Both the position numbers and the translations under genes were made by a program. A stretch of 64,000 nt of DNA, taken from Oxalobacter formigenes (lineage in GTDB: Bacteria > Pseudomonadota > Gammaproteobacteria > Burkholderiales > Burkholderiaceae_D). This document shows, piece by piece, positions 50,080 to 57,644 of this stretch (positions are counted from its first letter, which is position 1; each line of letters begins with the position of its first letter). The stretch is from contig NZ_CP018787.1 in assembly GCF_002127965.1 (NCBI RefSeq), positions 558,001 through 622,000 on the forward strand, given 5' to 3'. The notes below the pieces were generated by a model. That model did no database searches, had not been told where the DNA came from, and was given only the letters and a program-made list of their open reading frames with translations.

Positions 50080-51123
50080 ATGAATTCAACCACAAATCAA
50101 TCTCTTTCCTATCGCGATGCCGGTGTCGATATCGACGCAGGCGATGCACTGGTAGAGGCTATCAAACCGTTTGCCAAACGTACCATGCGCGAAGGCGTGC
50201 TGGGCGGCATTGGCGGATTCGGCGCTCTTTTTGAAATCAGCAAGAAATACAAGGAACCTGTACTTGTTTCCGGTACCGACGGTGTAGGTACGAAGCTCAA
50301 GCTCGCATTTCATCTTAACCGACATGATACGGTCGGTATCGATCTTGTGGCAATGAGTGTAAATGATATTTTGGTTCAAGGTGCAGAACCTTTGTTTTTT
50401 CTCGACTATTTCGCCTGTGGAAAGCTCGATGTCAAAACAGCGACCGATGTCGTCAAGGGGGTAGCTCTTGGATGTGAACAGGCTGGTTGTGCATTGATTG
50501 GCGGTGAAACGGCAGAAATGCCGAGTATGTATCCGGATGGTGAATACGATCTGGCCGGATTTGCCGTCGGTGCGGTTGAAAAATCGAAGCTTATCAACGG
50601 CACCACGATTGTTCCTGGTGACGTTGTGCTTGGACTGGCTTCCTCCGGCATTCATTCCAATGGTTTTTCACTGGTTCGAAAAATTATCGAAGTCGCCAAC
50701 CCGGATTTGAACGCCGATCTGGATGGTCGGTCTCTGGCAGATGCCCTGATGGCGCCAACGAGAATTTACGTCAAACCGCTGCTGGCGCTGATGGATTCCA
50801 TGCAAGTAAAAGGAATGGCTCATATTACAGGTGGTGGCCTTGTAGAAAATATCCCACGTGTTTTGCAAAAACATCTGACCGCCGTTCTGAAAAAAGAGGC
50901 ATGGCCGATGCCGCCGTTGTTCAGCTGGCTGCAAAAACATGGCAATGTGGCTGACAGTGAAATGCATCGCGTCTTTAACTGCGGTATTGGCATGGTGGTT
51001 ATCGTGTCCAGGGAAAATGCAGATGCAGCAATGGCTCAACTGAAATCAGCCGGTGAAACTGTTTACCGTATCGGTGAAATCCGTCAGCGTACAGGTGACG
51101 AACCTCAGACTATTGTCGAATGA
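50080..51123 (+). CDS. purM: Phosphoribosylformylglycinamidine cyclo-ligase
   Basis: PurM closes the imidazole ring of purines (FGAM to AIR) with ATP. From the ATG at 50080 it has 347 residues. It starts with [21 protein letters not shown], and the upstream open frame overlaps the divergent transporter gene and is not family-like. Family blocks: [13 protein letters not shown] near residue 39, [15 protein letters not shown] near residue 57 and [24 protein letters not shown] near residue 138. [13 protein letters not shown] lies near residue 247. Confidence 0.96.
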   Translation: MNSTTNQSLSYRDAGVDIDAGDALVEAIKPFAKRTMREGVLGGIGGFGALFEISKKYKEPVLVSGTDGVGTKLKLAFHLNRHDTVGIDLVAMSVNDILVQGAEPLFFLDYFACGKLDVKTATDVVKGVALGCEQAGCALIGGETAEMPSMYPDGEYDLAGFAVGAVEKSKLINGTTIVPGDVVLGLASSGIHSNGFSLVRKIIEVANPDLNADLDGRSLADALMAPTRIYVKPLLALMDSMQVKGMAHITGGGLVENIPRVLQKHLTAVLKKEAWPMPPLFSWLQKHGNVADSEMHRVFNCGIGMVVIVSRENADAAMAQLKSAGETVYRIGEIRQRTGDEPQTIVE

Positions 51124-51143
51124 CGGCTGTTTGCTGAATTGTT

Positions 51144-51198
51144 CCCGTCCGGATTGCTCGGTTGACCAAATGGCCGAATACATCCTGACGGGTTTTTT
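51144..51198 (+). terminator. Terminator of purM
   Basis: A long interrupted stem (CCCGTC/GACGGG, GGAT/ATCC, TCGG/CCGA) is followed directly by six T residues. Confidence 0.75.
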
Positions 51199-51271
51199 AT
51201 CGGCGATTCTTCTGTTTTCAGGAAACTTAACTCAGTTTTTACCTGATGTTTCTTCCAGAAATATCAGGTTA

Positions 51272-51417
51272 TCATTGCACCGCTTTTTCAATCGGATCAT
51301 TCCAGATCCATTCAATCTGCCACTCATCAATCAACCAGTCGTTTTTCAATAACGAATCCGGTAAATAAAAGAATAAATAGATGTTGCTTTTTACGGCATA
51401 TGAAATATAACAGCATA
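51272..51417 (-). pseudogene. Decayed 3' coding remnant, unknown family
   Basis: On the minus strand a frame open for at least 40 codons ends in a stop at 51274-51272. Its last residues, PDSLLKNDWLIDEWQIEWIW and then NDPIEKAVQ, have protein-like composition and codon use, but no start codon is found in frame upstream before the sequence becomes simple AT repeats. A 13-bp hairpin (ACCTGAT / ATCAGGT core, 51241-51270) lies just beyond the stop codon, as expected after a real gene. I do not recognise the family. It may be the tail of a gene lost by deletion. Confidence 0.35.
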
Positions 51418-51600
51418 TGTTATGAAATGTAATATGAATTCGCATGCCATTTTCTGCTCTGTTTTATATGCCTGAAAATCATAATCCACAGAGACAATAT
51501 GAAATATATTTATTTGAAGTAATTGCTAATGTGAAATATGATCTCATATGTAGCACACATAATATGTAGTCTGAGTTCATATGTTGTGCAACATAATATG
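51397..51600. repeat. ATATG motif array upstream of oxlT
   Basis: Ten copies of ATATG on the plus strand lie within 204 bp, many in the context RATATGAAAT or CATATGT. Two larger units, 51545-51566 and 51578-51600, share CATATGT at the left and ACATAATATG at the right, 33 bp apart. The second is an imperfect dyad with arms ATGTTG / CAACAT. The array ends 118 bp before the oxlT start codon and could be a multi-site operator or a curved AT-rich upstream element. Confidence 0.5.
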
Positions 51601-51718
51601 AAATTTCGTTGTTAGTGTTTTGAAATGCCATTTCTAGCACGTTTCAATACGCGACTTCCAATGACAGTAACACTTAGAAATTTCTGTTTCGGATTAACTA
51701 GATTGGGAATTTGTAAAA

Positions 51719-52975
51719 ATGAATAATCCACAAACAGGACAATCAACAGGCCTCTTGGGCAATCGTTGGTTCTACTTGGTATTAGCAGTTTTGCTGATGT
51801 GTATGATCTCGGGTGTCCAATATTCCTGGACACTGTACGCTAACCCGGTTAAAGACAACCTTGGCGTTTCTTTGGCTGCGGTTCAGACGGCTTTCACACT
51901 CTCTCAGGTCATTCAAGCTGGTTCTCAGCCTGGTGGTGGTTACTTCGTTGATAAATTCGGTCCAAGAATTCCATTGATGTTCGGTGGTGCGATGGTTCTC
52001 GCTGGCTGGACCTTCATGGGTATGGTTGACAGTGTTCCTGCTCTGTATGCTCTTTATACTCTGGCCGGTGCAGGTGTTGGTATCGTTTACGGTATCGCGA
52101 TGAACACGGCTAACAGATGGTTCCCGGACAAACGCGGTCTGGCTTCCGGTTTCACCGCTGCCGGTTACGGTCTGGGTGTTCTGCCGTTCCTGCCACTGAT
52201 CAGCTCCGTTCTGAAAGTTGAAGGTGTTGGCGCAGCATTCATGTACACCGGTTTGATCATGGGTATCCTGATTATCCTGATCGCTTTCGTTATCCGTTTC
52301 CCTGGCCAGCAAGGCGCCAAAAAACAAATCGTTGTTACCGACAAGGATTTCAATTCTGGCGAAATGCTGAGAACACCACAATTCTGGGTTCTGTGGACCG
52401 CATTCTTTTCCGTTAACTTTGGTGGTTTGCTGCTGGTTGCCAACAGCGTCCCTTACGGTCGCAGCCTCGGTCTTGCCGCAGGTGTGCTGACGATCGGTGT
52501 TTCGATCCAGAACCTGTTCAATGGTGGTTGCCGTCCTTTCTGGGGTTTCGTTTCCGATAAAATCGGCCGTTACAAAACCATGTCCGTCGTTTTCGGTATC
52601 AATGCTGTTGTTCTCGCACTTTTCCCGACGATTGCTGCCTTGGGCGATGTAGCCTTTATCGCCATGTTGGCAATCGCATTCTTCACATGGGGTGGTAGCT
52701 ACGCTCTGTTCCCATCGACCAACAGCGATATTTTCGGTACGGCATACTCTGCCAGAAACTATGGTTTCTTCTGGGCTGCAAAAGCAACTGCCTCGATCTT
52801 CGGTGGTGGTCTGGGTGCTGCAATTGCAACCAACTTCGGATGGAATACCGCTTTCCTGATTACTGCGATTACTTCTTTCATCGCATTTGCTCTGGCTACC
52901 TTCGTTATTCCAAGAATGGGCCGTCCAGTCAAGAAAATGGTCAAATTGTCTCCAGAAGAAAAAGCTGTACATTAA
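51719..52975 (+). CDS. oxlT: Oxalate:formate antiporter
   Basis: OxlT is a major-facilitator exchanger that imports divalent oxalate for monovalent formate, making the membrane potential that powers the cell. The 418-residue length equals that of the O. formigenes protein. Twelve hydrophobic segments are visible. The substrate-binding charges are present: R272 (GGCRPFWGF) and K355 (FWAAKATAS), the latter in helix 11. The cytoplasmic loop NRWFPDKRGLASG is typical of the family. Codon use favours GGT and GTT, consistent with high expression. It is monocistronic, with its own strong terminator, 9.5 kb from oxc. Confidence 0.98.
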   Translation: MNNPQTGQSTGLLGNRWFYLVLAVLLMCMISGVQYSWTLYANPVKDNLGVSLAAVQTAFTLSQVIQAGSQPGGGYFVDKFGPRIPLMFGGAMVLAGWTFMGMVDSVPALYALYTLAGAGVGIVYGIAMNTANRWFPDKRGLASGFTAAGYGLGVLPFLPLISSVLKVEGVGAAFMYTGLIMGILIILIAFVIRFPGQQGAKKQIVVTDKDFNSGEMLRTPQFWVLWTAFFSVNFGGLLLVANSVPYGRSLGLAAGVLTIGVSIQNLFNGGCRPFWGFVSDKIGRYKTMSVVFGINAVVLALFPTIAALGDVAFIAMLAIAFFTWGGSYALFPSTNSDIFGTAYSARNYGFFWAAKATASIFGGGLGAAIATNFGWNTAFLITAITSFIAFALATFVIPRMGRPVKKMVKLSPEEKAVH

Positions 52976-53045
52976 TCAGAATGTTAAGCTAGCAACATGT
53001 GATTCCCGAAACATGGGATAGCAATCAGGCGCATAGCGTCAAGAG

Positions 53046-53080
53046 ACAAAAAAGCCCGGCTTTCCGCCGGGCTTTTTTAT
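53046..53080 (+). terminator. Terminator of oxlT
   Basis: A GC-rich stem, AAGCCCGGC / GCCGGGCTT with a short TTTCC loop, flanked by A and T runs, lies about 70 bp after the oxlT stop codon. Confidence 0.92.
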
Positions 53081-53130
53081 TTTTTGAAACAGGGCAATCG
53101 ATGGTTTTATGCTGTCGTGAGCTTTGTATC

Positions 53131-53418
53131 ATGAAAAAGCTTTTTCTGATTTTTGCAGTCTTCTTTCAATTGGAGCAGCAGGAAGCATAGGGAAAACCGG
53201 GGTTCAAATTTACGACCAACTGGAAAGAAGATGCCATTTTTGCGGCAGGGCGACAATTGCGTCCGGGATGCAAAACCTTCGGGATTTTTGTAAACCGGTA
53301 CAACGTTCCACTGAGCAATGCGACAGTAAATGCCTGTCGGGAAGCCCTTGTCGATCGTGGCGTTTCTCCTGGCAACATTCATGAAATATCCATGATGCAA
53401 ACGCCACTACGGATTTGA
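53131..53418 (+). pseudogene. Secreted protein gene interrupted by an amber codon
   Basis: From the ATG at 53131 a signal-peptide-like start, MKKLFLIFAVFF, runs 19 codons and meets TAG. The same frame then continues for 74 well-composed codons (GKPGFKFTTNWKEDAIFAAG, then GRQLRPGCKTFGIFVNRYN and so on) to a TGA at 53416-53418. This looks like one gene broken by a single nonsense codon. The stretch IFVNRYNVPLSNATVNACRE with NIHEIS slightly recalls the N-terminal part of lumazine synthase, but the diagnostic PGAxE is absent, so I do not assign a function. It overlaps the start of the next open frame. Confidence 0.45.
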
Positions 53419-53783
53419 ATGTCATGCAGGAGGTTGATGGAATCCGGGTATATTACACTTTTATGCTCCAATCTTTGTTACCCCCCCCCCCCCCCCCCCC
53501 CCGTCTGAAAAAAGTCTGTGATCTGAAAAGGCTTCATGTGGATGGGGTTTCATTTATAGAAGACTATACGATGATGCAATCGATTTATTCGCATGTAGAG
53601 GGCGGGTTTGAATCTTTGTTCGGTTCCTTCCAGTATCATCCTCTGGATGGAACACAACTTGCCCGTAGGGGTACTGAAATCGCTCTGGGTGCGATCAGAA
53701 ATCCTGACATGCATGTTTTTGAGGAAAAACTTGTCTGGAAACATTCTCCTGAAGAATTTGCTGTCAAAAAAGCTTTCTTATAG
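53415..53783 (+). CDS. Unrecognised ORF with a 22-C tract, probably phase-variable
   Basis: A 122-codon frame starts at TTG 53415 (or ATG 53424). It crosses 22 consecutive C (53481-53502), read as seven prolines, and continues as RLKKVCDLKRLHVDGVSFIE to KKAFL and TAG. Codon use after the tract is like that of real genes. With one C more or less the frame ends within seven codons (TGA), so full translation needs 22 C modulo 3. No family is recognised. An alternative is a start after the tract (for example ATG 53568), which would put the C run in the leader or promoter; TATATT-like elements lie just upstream of it. Confidence 0.5.
   Translation: MNVMQEVDGIRVYYTFMLQSLLPPPPPPPRLKKVCDLKRLHVDGVSFIEDYTMMQSIYSHVEGGFESLFGSFQYHPLDGTQLARRGTEIALGAIRNPDMHVFEEKLVWKHSPEEFAVKKAFL
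53481..53502 (+). repeat. Homopolymer of 22 C
   Basis: An uninterrupted run of 22 C is the only such tract in the window and stands out strongly in a genome near 50 percent GC. Runs of this kind mutate in length by slipped-strand mispairing and act as on/off switches in contingency genes. The exact length in the assembly may be imprecise. Confidence 0.9.
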
Positions 53784-53858
53784 AAGAGCAGACAAAAAAA
53801 CTTATAAGGCTTTTATTTCCGGGAGATATATTGAAAAGGTTTGGTGGAGAGAAGGTAA

Positions 53859-53934
53859 TGGCGCGCTCGGCGGGGATCGAACCCACAACCCCTGCCTTCG
53901 GAGGGCAGTACTCTATCCATTGAGCTACGAGCGC
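53859..53934 (-). tRNA. tRNA-Arg (anticodon CCG)
   Basis: The minus strand gives a complete 76-nt cloverleaf. The acceptor stem is GCGCTCG / CGAGCGC with discriminator G and encoded CCA. The D arm is AGCTCAATGGATAGAGT and the anticodon arm CTGCC-CTCCGAA-GGCAG has anticodon CCG, reading CGG. The T arm is GTGGG-TTCGATC-CCCGC. Confidence 0.96.
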
Positions 53935-54053
53935 GGAAAGAAACGTCGTTCAAGCCGACCAAACTCCTGACTCGAACAATGCAGGCAGTATTCTACCTCA
54001 ATTGGCCTGCCGATACCCGGTTTTTTAAACCGGGCCAATTAATTAAATCTGCC

Positions 54054-55373
54054 TCAAATCAGGTTGTTTCTGGCACGCGGCGGGTTCTTCGCGAAGTATT
54101 TTTTCACCCCGTTCATGATGGCATCGGCAACACGATCCTGATGGGCATCATCGTTTAACTTGGCTTCCTCTTCCGGGTTGGAAATAAAGGCGGTTTCCAC
54201 CAGAATGCTGGGGATATCAGGCGCTTTGAGGACGGCGAATGCCGCCTGTTCGACGGAACCTTTATGCAGTTTGTTGATACCGCCCATCTCTCTTAAAACA
54301 GCATTACCCAGCTTCATACTGCTGTTGATTTGCGCCGTTGTTGAAAGGTCGAGCAAGACACTTGCCAATTGACGGTCGTGTTTCTTGATATTGACGCCAC
54401 CGATCAGGTCAGCTGCATTTTCGCGTTTGGCGAGCCAGCGTGCCGCTGTGGAAGATGCGCCCTTTTCAGACAGGACAAAGACAGAGGAACCTCGTGCCGA
54501 AGGCTGAACGAATGCATCGGCGTGAATGGAAATGAACAGGTCTGCCTGTACGGCTCTCGCTTTTTGTACGCGCGTTCCCAGCGGAACGAAAAAGTCTGCA
54601 TTACGAGTCATGACCACGCGCATGTTCGGTTGCTGCTCGATTTTGGCCTTGAGGCGTTTTCCGATTGAGAGCACGACGTCTTTTTCCTTGCTTCCCCTTG
54701 CTCCGATAGCGCCCGAATCTTCACCGCCATGACCCGGATCGATCACGATGGTGACCATTCTTTTCAGCTGCATTTTTTCGGGTTTGGACGCAACTGGTGG
54801 CGAGAAAGACGTTTTAGAAGTCGATGCAGGCGGATCGATGACAGCCGATTTTTTAGGTGGGGTGATAACCGCTGTTTTTGCCGGCTCGGGTTCGGTTTTC
54901 CATTCGCCCTTTAAAATGAGTGCTGCAATCGGATCGATCGGATCTTTCGGATAAAGATCCAGAACGAGACGGTGCTTGTATTTGCCGACCGGATTCAAGG
55001 AGAATACCTGAGGGTTTACCGCAACTTTCAGATCGAAAACCAGACGAACGGTAGAGGGGTTCAACTGACCGACACGCACATGCTGGATATAAGGATCGTC
55101 TGCCTGAATTTTTGAAATCAGTTCTTTCAATGCGCCATTGAGTTGTGAACCTTCTACATCGACCACCAGCCGGTTGGGGTTTGAAAGCAGGAAATGTTTG
55201 GCCTTGACGTTCCCGTCATGTTCCAGCGTGATACGGGTATAGTCTTCTGCAGGCCAGGTTCTCACAGCCACAATATCGCCACTGATTGCCGATGTCGGAA
55301 AGGACATCGCACAGATGAACGACAGTAAGAATAAATAAGCCCAGCTGAGGGGTTTGCTAAATGACAGTTTCAT
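54054..55373 (-). CDS. amiC: N-acetylmuramoyl-L-alanine amidase AmiC
   Basis: AmiC cleaves the amide bond between MurNAc and the stem peptide to separate daughter cells. The 439-residue precursor has an N-terminal signal peptide (hydrophobic residues 11-30), then an AMIN septal-targeting domain with VVDVEGSQLNGALKELIS near residue 70. A proline/lysine/threonine-rich linker follows, and then the zinc Amidase_3 domain: VIDPGHGGEDSGAIG near residue 211, FISIHADAF near residue 280 and the catalytic SILVETAFISNPEEE near residue 392. It is 8 bp after tsaE, a common order. Confidence 0.93.
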   Translation of the reverse strand: MKLSFSKPLSWAYLFLLSFICAMSFPTSAISGDIVAVRTWPAEDYTRITLEHDGNVKAKHFLLSNPNRLVVDVEGSQLNGALKELISKIQADDPYIQHVRVGQLNPSTVRLVFDLKVAVNPQVFSLNPVGKYKHRLVLDLYPKDPIDPIAALILKGEWKTEPEPAKTAVITPPKKSAVIDPPASTSKTSFSPPVASKPEKMQLKRMVTIVIDPGHGGEDSGAIGARGSKEKDVVLSIGKRLKAKIEQQPNMRVVMTRNADFFVPLGTRVQKARAVQADLFISIHADAFVQPSARGSSVFVLSEKGASSTAARWLAKRENAADLIGGVNIKKHDRQLASVLLDLSTTAQINSSMKLGNAVLREMGGINKLHKGSVEQAAFAVLKAPDIPSILVETAFISNPEEEAKLNDDAHQDRVADAIMNGVKKYFAKNPPRARNNLI

Positions 55374-55381
55374 CTTTCAGC

Positions 55382-55867
55382 TCATTGGTGAGGCACAAAA
55401 CGCAAATTTTCCAGACAGCGGAAACCTTTTTCGGATAAAGATCGCAACTCGACCGTTCTGCCATCCCCGCTTATTTCAAAAGAAACATCGATATCGGCGG
55501 CAGGCAAAGCGGATTCCGCTTTTTCCGCCCATTCGATGAAACAGACCGTTTCTTCGTTAAAATGATCCCGAAAACCAGCTTCCAGAAACTCTTCGGGACA
55601 ACTCATTCGATATAAATCAAAATGCAGCAAATCGACGGTATGGCCGTTCAATTCGATGACGTAAGGTTCAACCAGAGTATAAGTCGGGCTTTTGACTTTG
55701 CCCGTATGTCCCGCTTCTTTCAGTAAGGCGCGGGTCAAAGTCGTTTTTCCAGACCCCAGATCGCCATGCAAATAGATTTTCAGACCACTTTCCAGAACAC
55801 GGGCGAGGGATTTTCCCAGTTCACACGTATCGGATTCGTCGTTTAAATAAAATGTCAGTTGTTGCAT
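55382..55867 (-). CDS. tsaE: tRNA threonylcarbamoyladenosine biosynthesis ATPase TsaE
   Basis: TsaE is the ATPase that drives turnover of the TsaBDE complex making t6A37 in ANN-decoding tRNAs. The 161-residue protein has the P-loop LHGDLGSGKTTLTRALLKEAG near residue 34, SPTYTLVEPY near residue 60 and the Walker B-like LLHFDLYRM. FIEWAEKAESALP near residue 110 is diagnostic. It is upstream of amiC and divergent from queG. Confidence 0.94.
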   Translation of the reverse strand: MQQLTFYLNDESDTCELGKSLARVLESGLKIYLHGDLGSGKTTLTRALLKEAGHTGKVKSPTYTLVEPYVIELNGHTVDLLHFDLYRMSCPEEFLEAGFRDHFNEETVCFIEWAEKAESALPAADIDVSFEISGDGRTVELRSLSEKGFRCLENLRFVPHQ

Positions 55868-55979
55868 TGATAAAGATGTTTCAAATCACTCGCAAGGGAC
55901 AATTTTTACTATTCATGAGCGATTCGTCATATAGTACCAACAATCCTCCCATTCTAGGCAACAAGTTTTGTTAATTTTG

Positions 55980-57077
55980 ATGAAATTCGAAGGGCAATTA
56001 ACTGATTTTGTTGTAAAAATCAAATCCTGGGCACGTGAGCTGGGATTTTCGGAACTTCGTATTGCCGATGTCGATCCCGGTATCGCCGAGATCCGGCTTC
56101 AGAAATGGCTTGCATGTCATTTCCACGGGGAAATGAATTACATGGCCGGGCACGGGACGAAGCGGTCGCGGCCGGATGAACTGGTGCCAGGTACCCGTCG
56201 TGTTATTGTTGCCCGTATGAACTATCTGTCTTCTGACGCATTGGACTGGAAGGATACAGAACAGGCCAGAATGAGTGATGTACTCGCTGCAAGAGTTTCC
56301 ATGTATGCCCGGGGCCGGGATTACCATCGGGTTATCCGTTCCCGTTTGCAAAAACTGGCCGACCGCATGCAAGAGGAAATCGGATCATTCGGTTATCGGG
56401 TATTTGCCGATTCCGCTCCGGTCATGGAAGTTGCATTTGCCAGTAAAGCCGGCCTGGGCTGGCAGGGAAAAAACAATCTTTTGATAAACAGGAATGCTGG
56501 CTCCCTTTTTTTCATTGGAGAAATGCTGGTTGATTTGCCTTTGCCTGTCGATGAGGCAGTCACGTCGCATTGTGGCCAGTGTCGACGGTGTATCGATGCC
56601 TGTCCGACGGGGGCGATTATCGGGGATAAACTGATCGATGCACGAAAATGCATCTCTTATCTGACAATCGAGTTCAAAGGCGTTATTCCAATAGAATTCC
56701 GTCCATTGATGGGTAACCGTATTTATGGTTGCGATGATTGTCAGCTCGTCTGTCCGTGGAACAAGTTCGCCGAAAAAACACATATAGACGATTTCAGTGT
56801 GCGTCATGAACTGGACAGCGCCACACTTTGTGATTTGTTTGCATGGACGGAAAAGGAATTTTTGAACAATACAGAAGGGAGTCCCATCCGTCGTATCGGT
56901 TATGAATGCTGGTGCAGAAATATTGCAATTGCCCTTGGAAATGCCTTGAGGAGCAAACTGGATGACGAAACCGGAAAACAAATTTTGAACATGTTATCTG
57001 AAAAAAGAAAACATGCGTCGGAGATGGTGACCGAACATATCGACTGGGCAATGAACCAGTCCAATGAAAGTGATTGA
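55980..57077 (+). CDS. queG: Epoxyqueuosine reductase QueG
   Basis: QueG reduces epoxyqueuosine to queuosine at position 34 of GUN tRNAs using cobalamin and two 4Fe-4S clusters. The 365-residue protein has the N-terminal cobalamin-binding region (RVFADSAPVMEVAFASKAGLG near residue 137) and two ferredoxin-like cysteine groups, CGQCRRCIDACPTGAI near residue 197 and CDDCQLVCPWN near residue 251. A C-terminal HEAT-like segment follows. The start at 55980 (MKFEGQL) is preferred over a TTG four codons upstream. It is divergent from tsaE, a frequent arrangement. Confidence 0.94.
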   Translation: MKFEGQLTDFVVKIKSWARELGFSELRIADVDPGIAEIRLQKWLACHFHGEMNYMAGHGTKRSRPDELVPGTRRVIVARMNYLSSDALDWKDTEQARMSDVLAARVSMYARGRDYHRVIRSRLQKLADRMQEEIGSFGYRVFADSAPVMEVAFASKAGLGWQGKNNLLINRNAGSLFFIGEMLVDLPLPVDEAVTSHCGQCRRCIDACPTGAIIGDKLIDARKCISYLTIEFKGVIPIEFRPLMGNRIYGCDDCQLVCPWNKFAEKTHIDDFSVRHELDSATLCDLFAWTEKEFLNNTEGSPIRRIGYECWCRNIAIALGNALRSKLDDETGKQILNMLSEKRKHASEMVTEHIDWAMNQSNESD

Positions 57078-57143
57078 ATATTTCAGCATTATTTTTTATT
57101 CTGGAGTCACTTTTTTTAGAAGCGGCTTATTCAGCCGAAAATC

Positions 57144-57644
57144 ATGAACAATAAAGTCTTGTTGCCTGAAACCTGCAGTGCCGTTGTCAAAACTTCTTTT
57201 GGATCTATCGGTGTATTGACACAATTCGGAAAAGTTAAGGCCATTCATATTTTTCCGGGTATGTTTCTGGAAAAAATGCCTCATGACGCCTTATCAGCTG
57301 AAGCGGTCAGACAGATACAACATTATCTGGCAAAGCCCGGAATGCGTCTGGATTTGCCGGTCGATATGGACGGTATGGAGATCCACCGAAAAATATGGAT
57401 GGAATTGATGGCGATTCCCTGCGGAGAGGTCAAAACCTACGGGGAATTGGGCAGTATTCTCCATTTTTCCCCTAAAGTGATCAGTGAGGCTTGCGAGGCA
57501 AACCCGCTGGCGCTTTACATCCCGAGTCATCGTGCCATCGCCATTTCAGGACCGAAAGGGCCCGTCGGAGAAGGCGATCCATCCCATCCTCTGGTTCGAA
57601 TCAAATACTGGCTTTTGAAACATGAAGGTTTTCTGCACGTATGA
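57144..57644 (+). CDS. O6-alkylguanine-DNA alkyltransferase homologue without catalytic cysteine
   Basis: This 166-residue protein aligns with the Ogt/MGMT family: MEIHRKIWMELMAIPCGEVKTYGELGS near residue 81 is the DNA-binding part, then EACEANPLALYIPSHRAIAIS. In active enzymes the last block is IPCHR or VPCHR; here Ser128 (AGT at 57525-57527) replaces the acceptor Cys. The later G-rich loop is also changed (GPVGEGDPSHPLVRIKYWLL). It cannot transfer alkyl groups by the known mechanism and may act as an alkyltransferase-like (ATL) lesion-recognition protein, which usually has Trp there, or be degenerate. It overlaps xerD by 4 bp. Confidence 0.82.
   Translation: MNNKVLLPETCSAVVKTSFGSIGVLTQFGKVKAIHIFPGMFLEKMPHDALSAEAVRQIQHYLAKPGMRLDLPVDMDGMEIHRKIWMELMAIPCGEVKTYGELGSILHFSPKVISEACEANPLALYIPSHRAIAISGPKGPVGEGDPSHPLVRIKYWLLKHEGFLHV

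Larger units (their letters stand above)
51124..51718. other. Upstream region of oxlT, AT-rich with repeats and a coding remnant
   Basis: This 595-bp gap holds the purM terminator (51144-51198), a hairpin and reverse-strand coding remnant (51240-51417), and an ATATG-rich repeat zone (51397-51600), each listed separately. The last 118 bp before oxlT have no consensus promoter that I can support; a palindrome AGAAATTTCT lies at 51676-51685. Confidence 0.6.

Noticed and set aside
51545-51600. Repeat units before oxlT as a CRISPR array
   Set aside because: Only two imperfect units, no constant repeat plus variable spacer pattern, and no cas genes in the window.
39155-53934. Possible genomic island between two tRNA-Arg genes enclosing oxc and oxlT
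   Set aside because: The genes between are core functions (panB, folK, pcnB, hda, purM) in usual betaproteobacterial order. No integrase, att repeat or transposase is present, and the tRNA 3' ends share only the generic T-loop.
53608-53970. 120-codon frame running into the tRNA-Arg(CCG) gene
   Set aside because: The GGDRTHN-type C-terminus is the well-known artefact of translating antisense tRNA sequence, and it is out of frame with the better-supported poly-C ORF.
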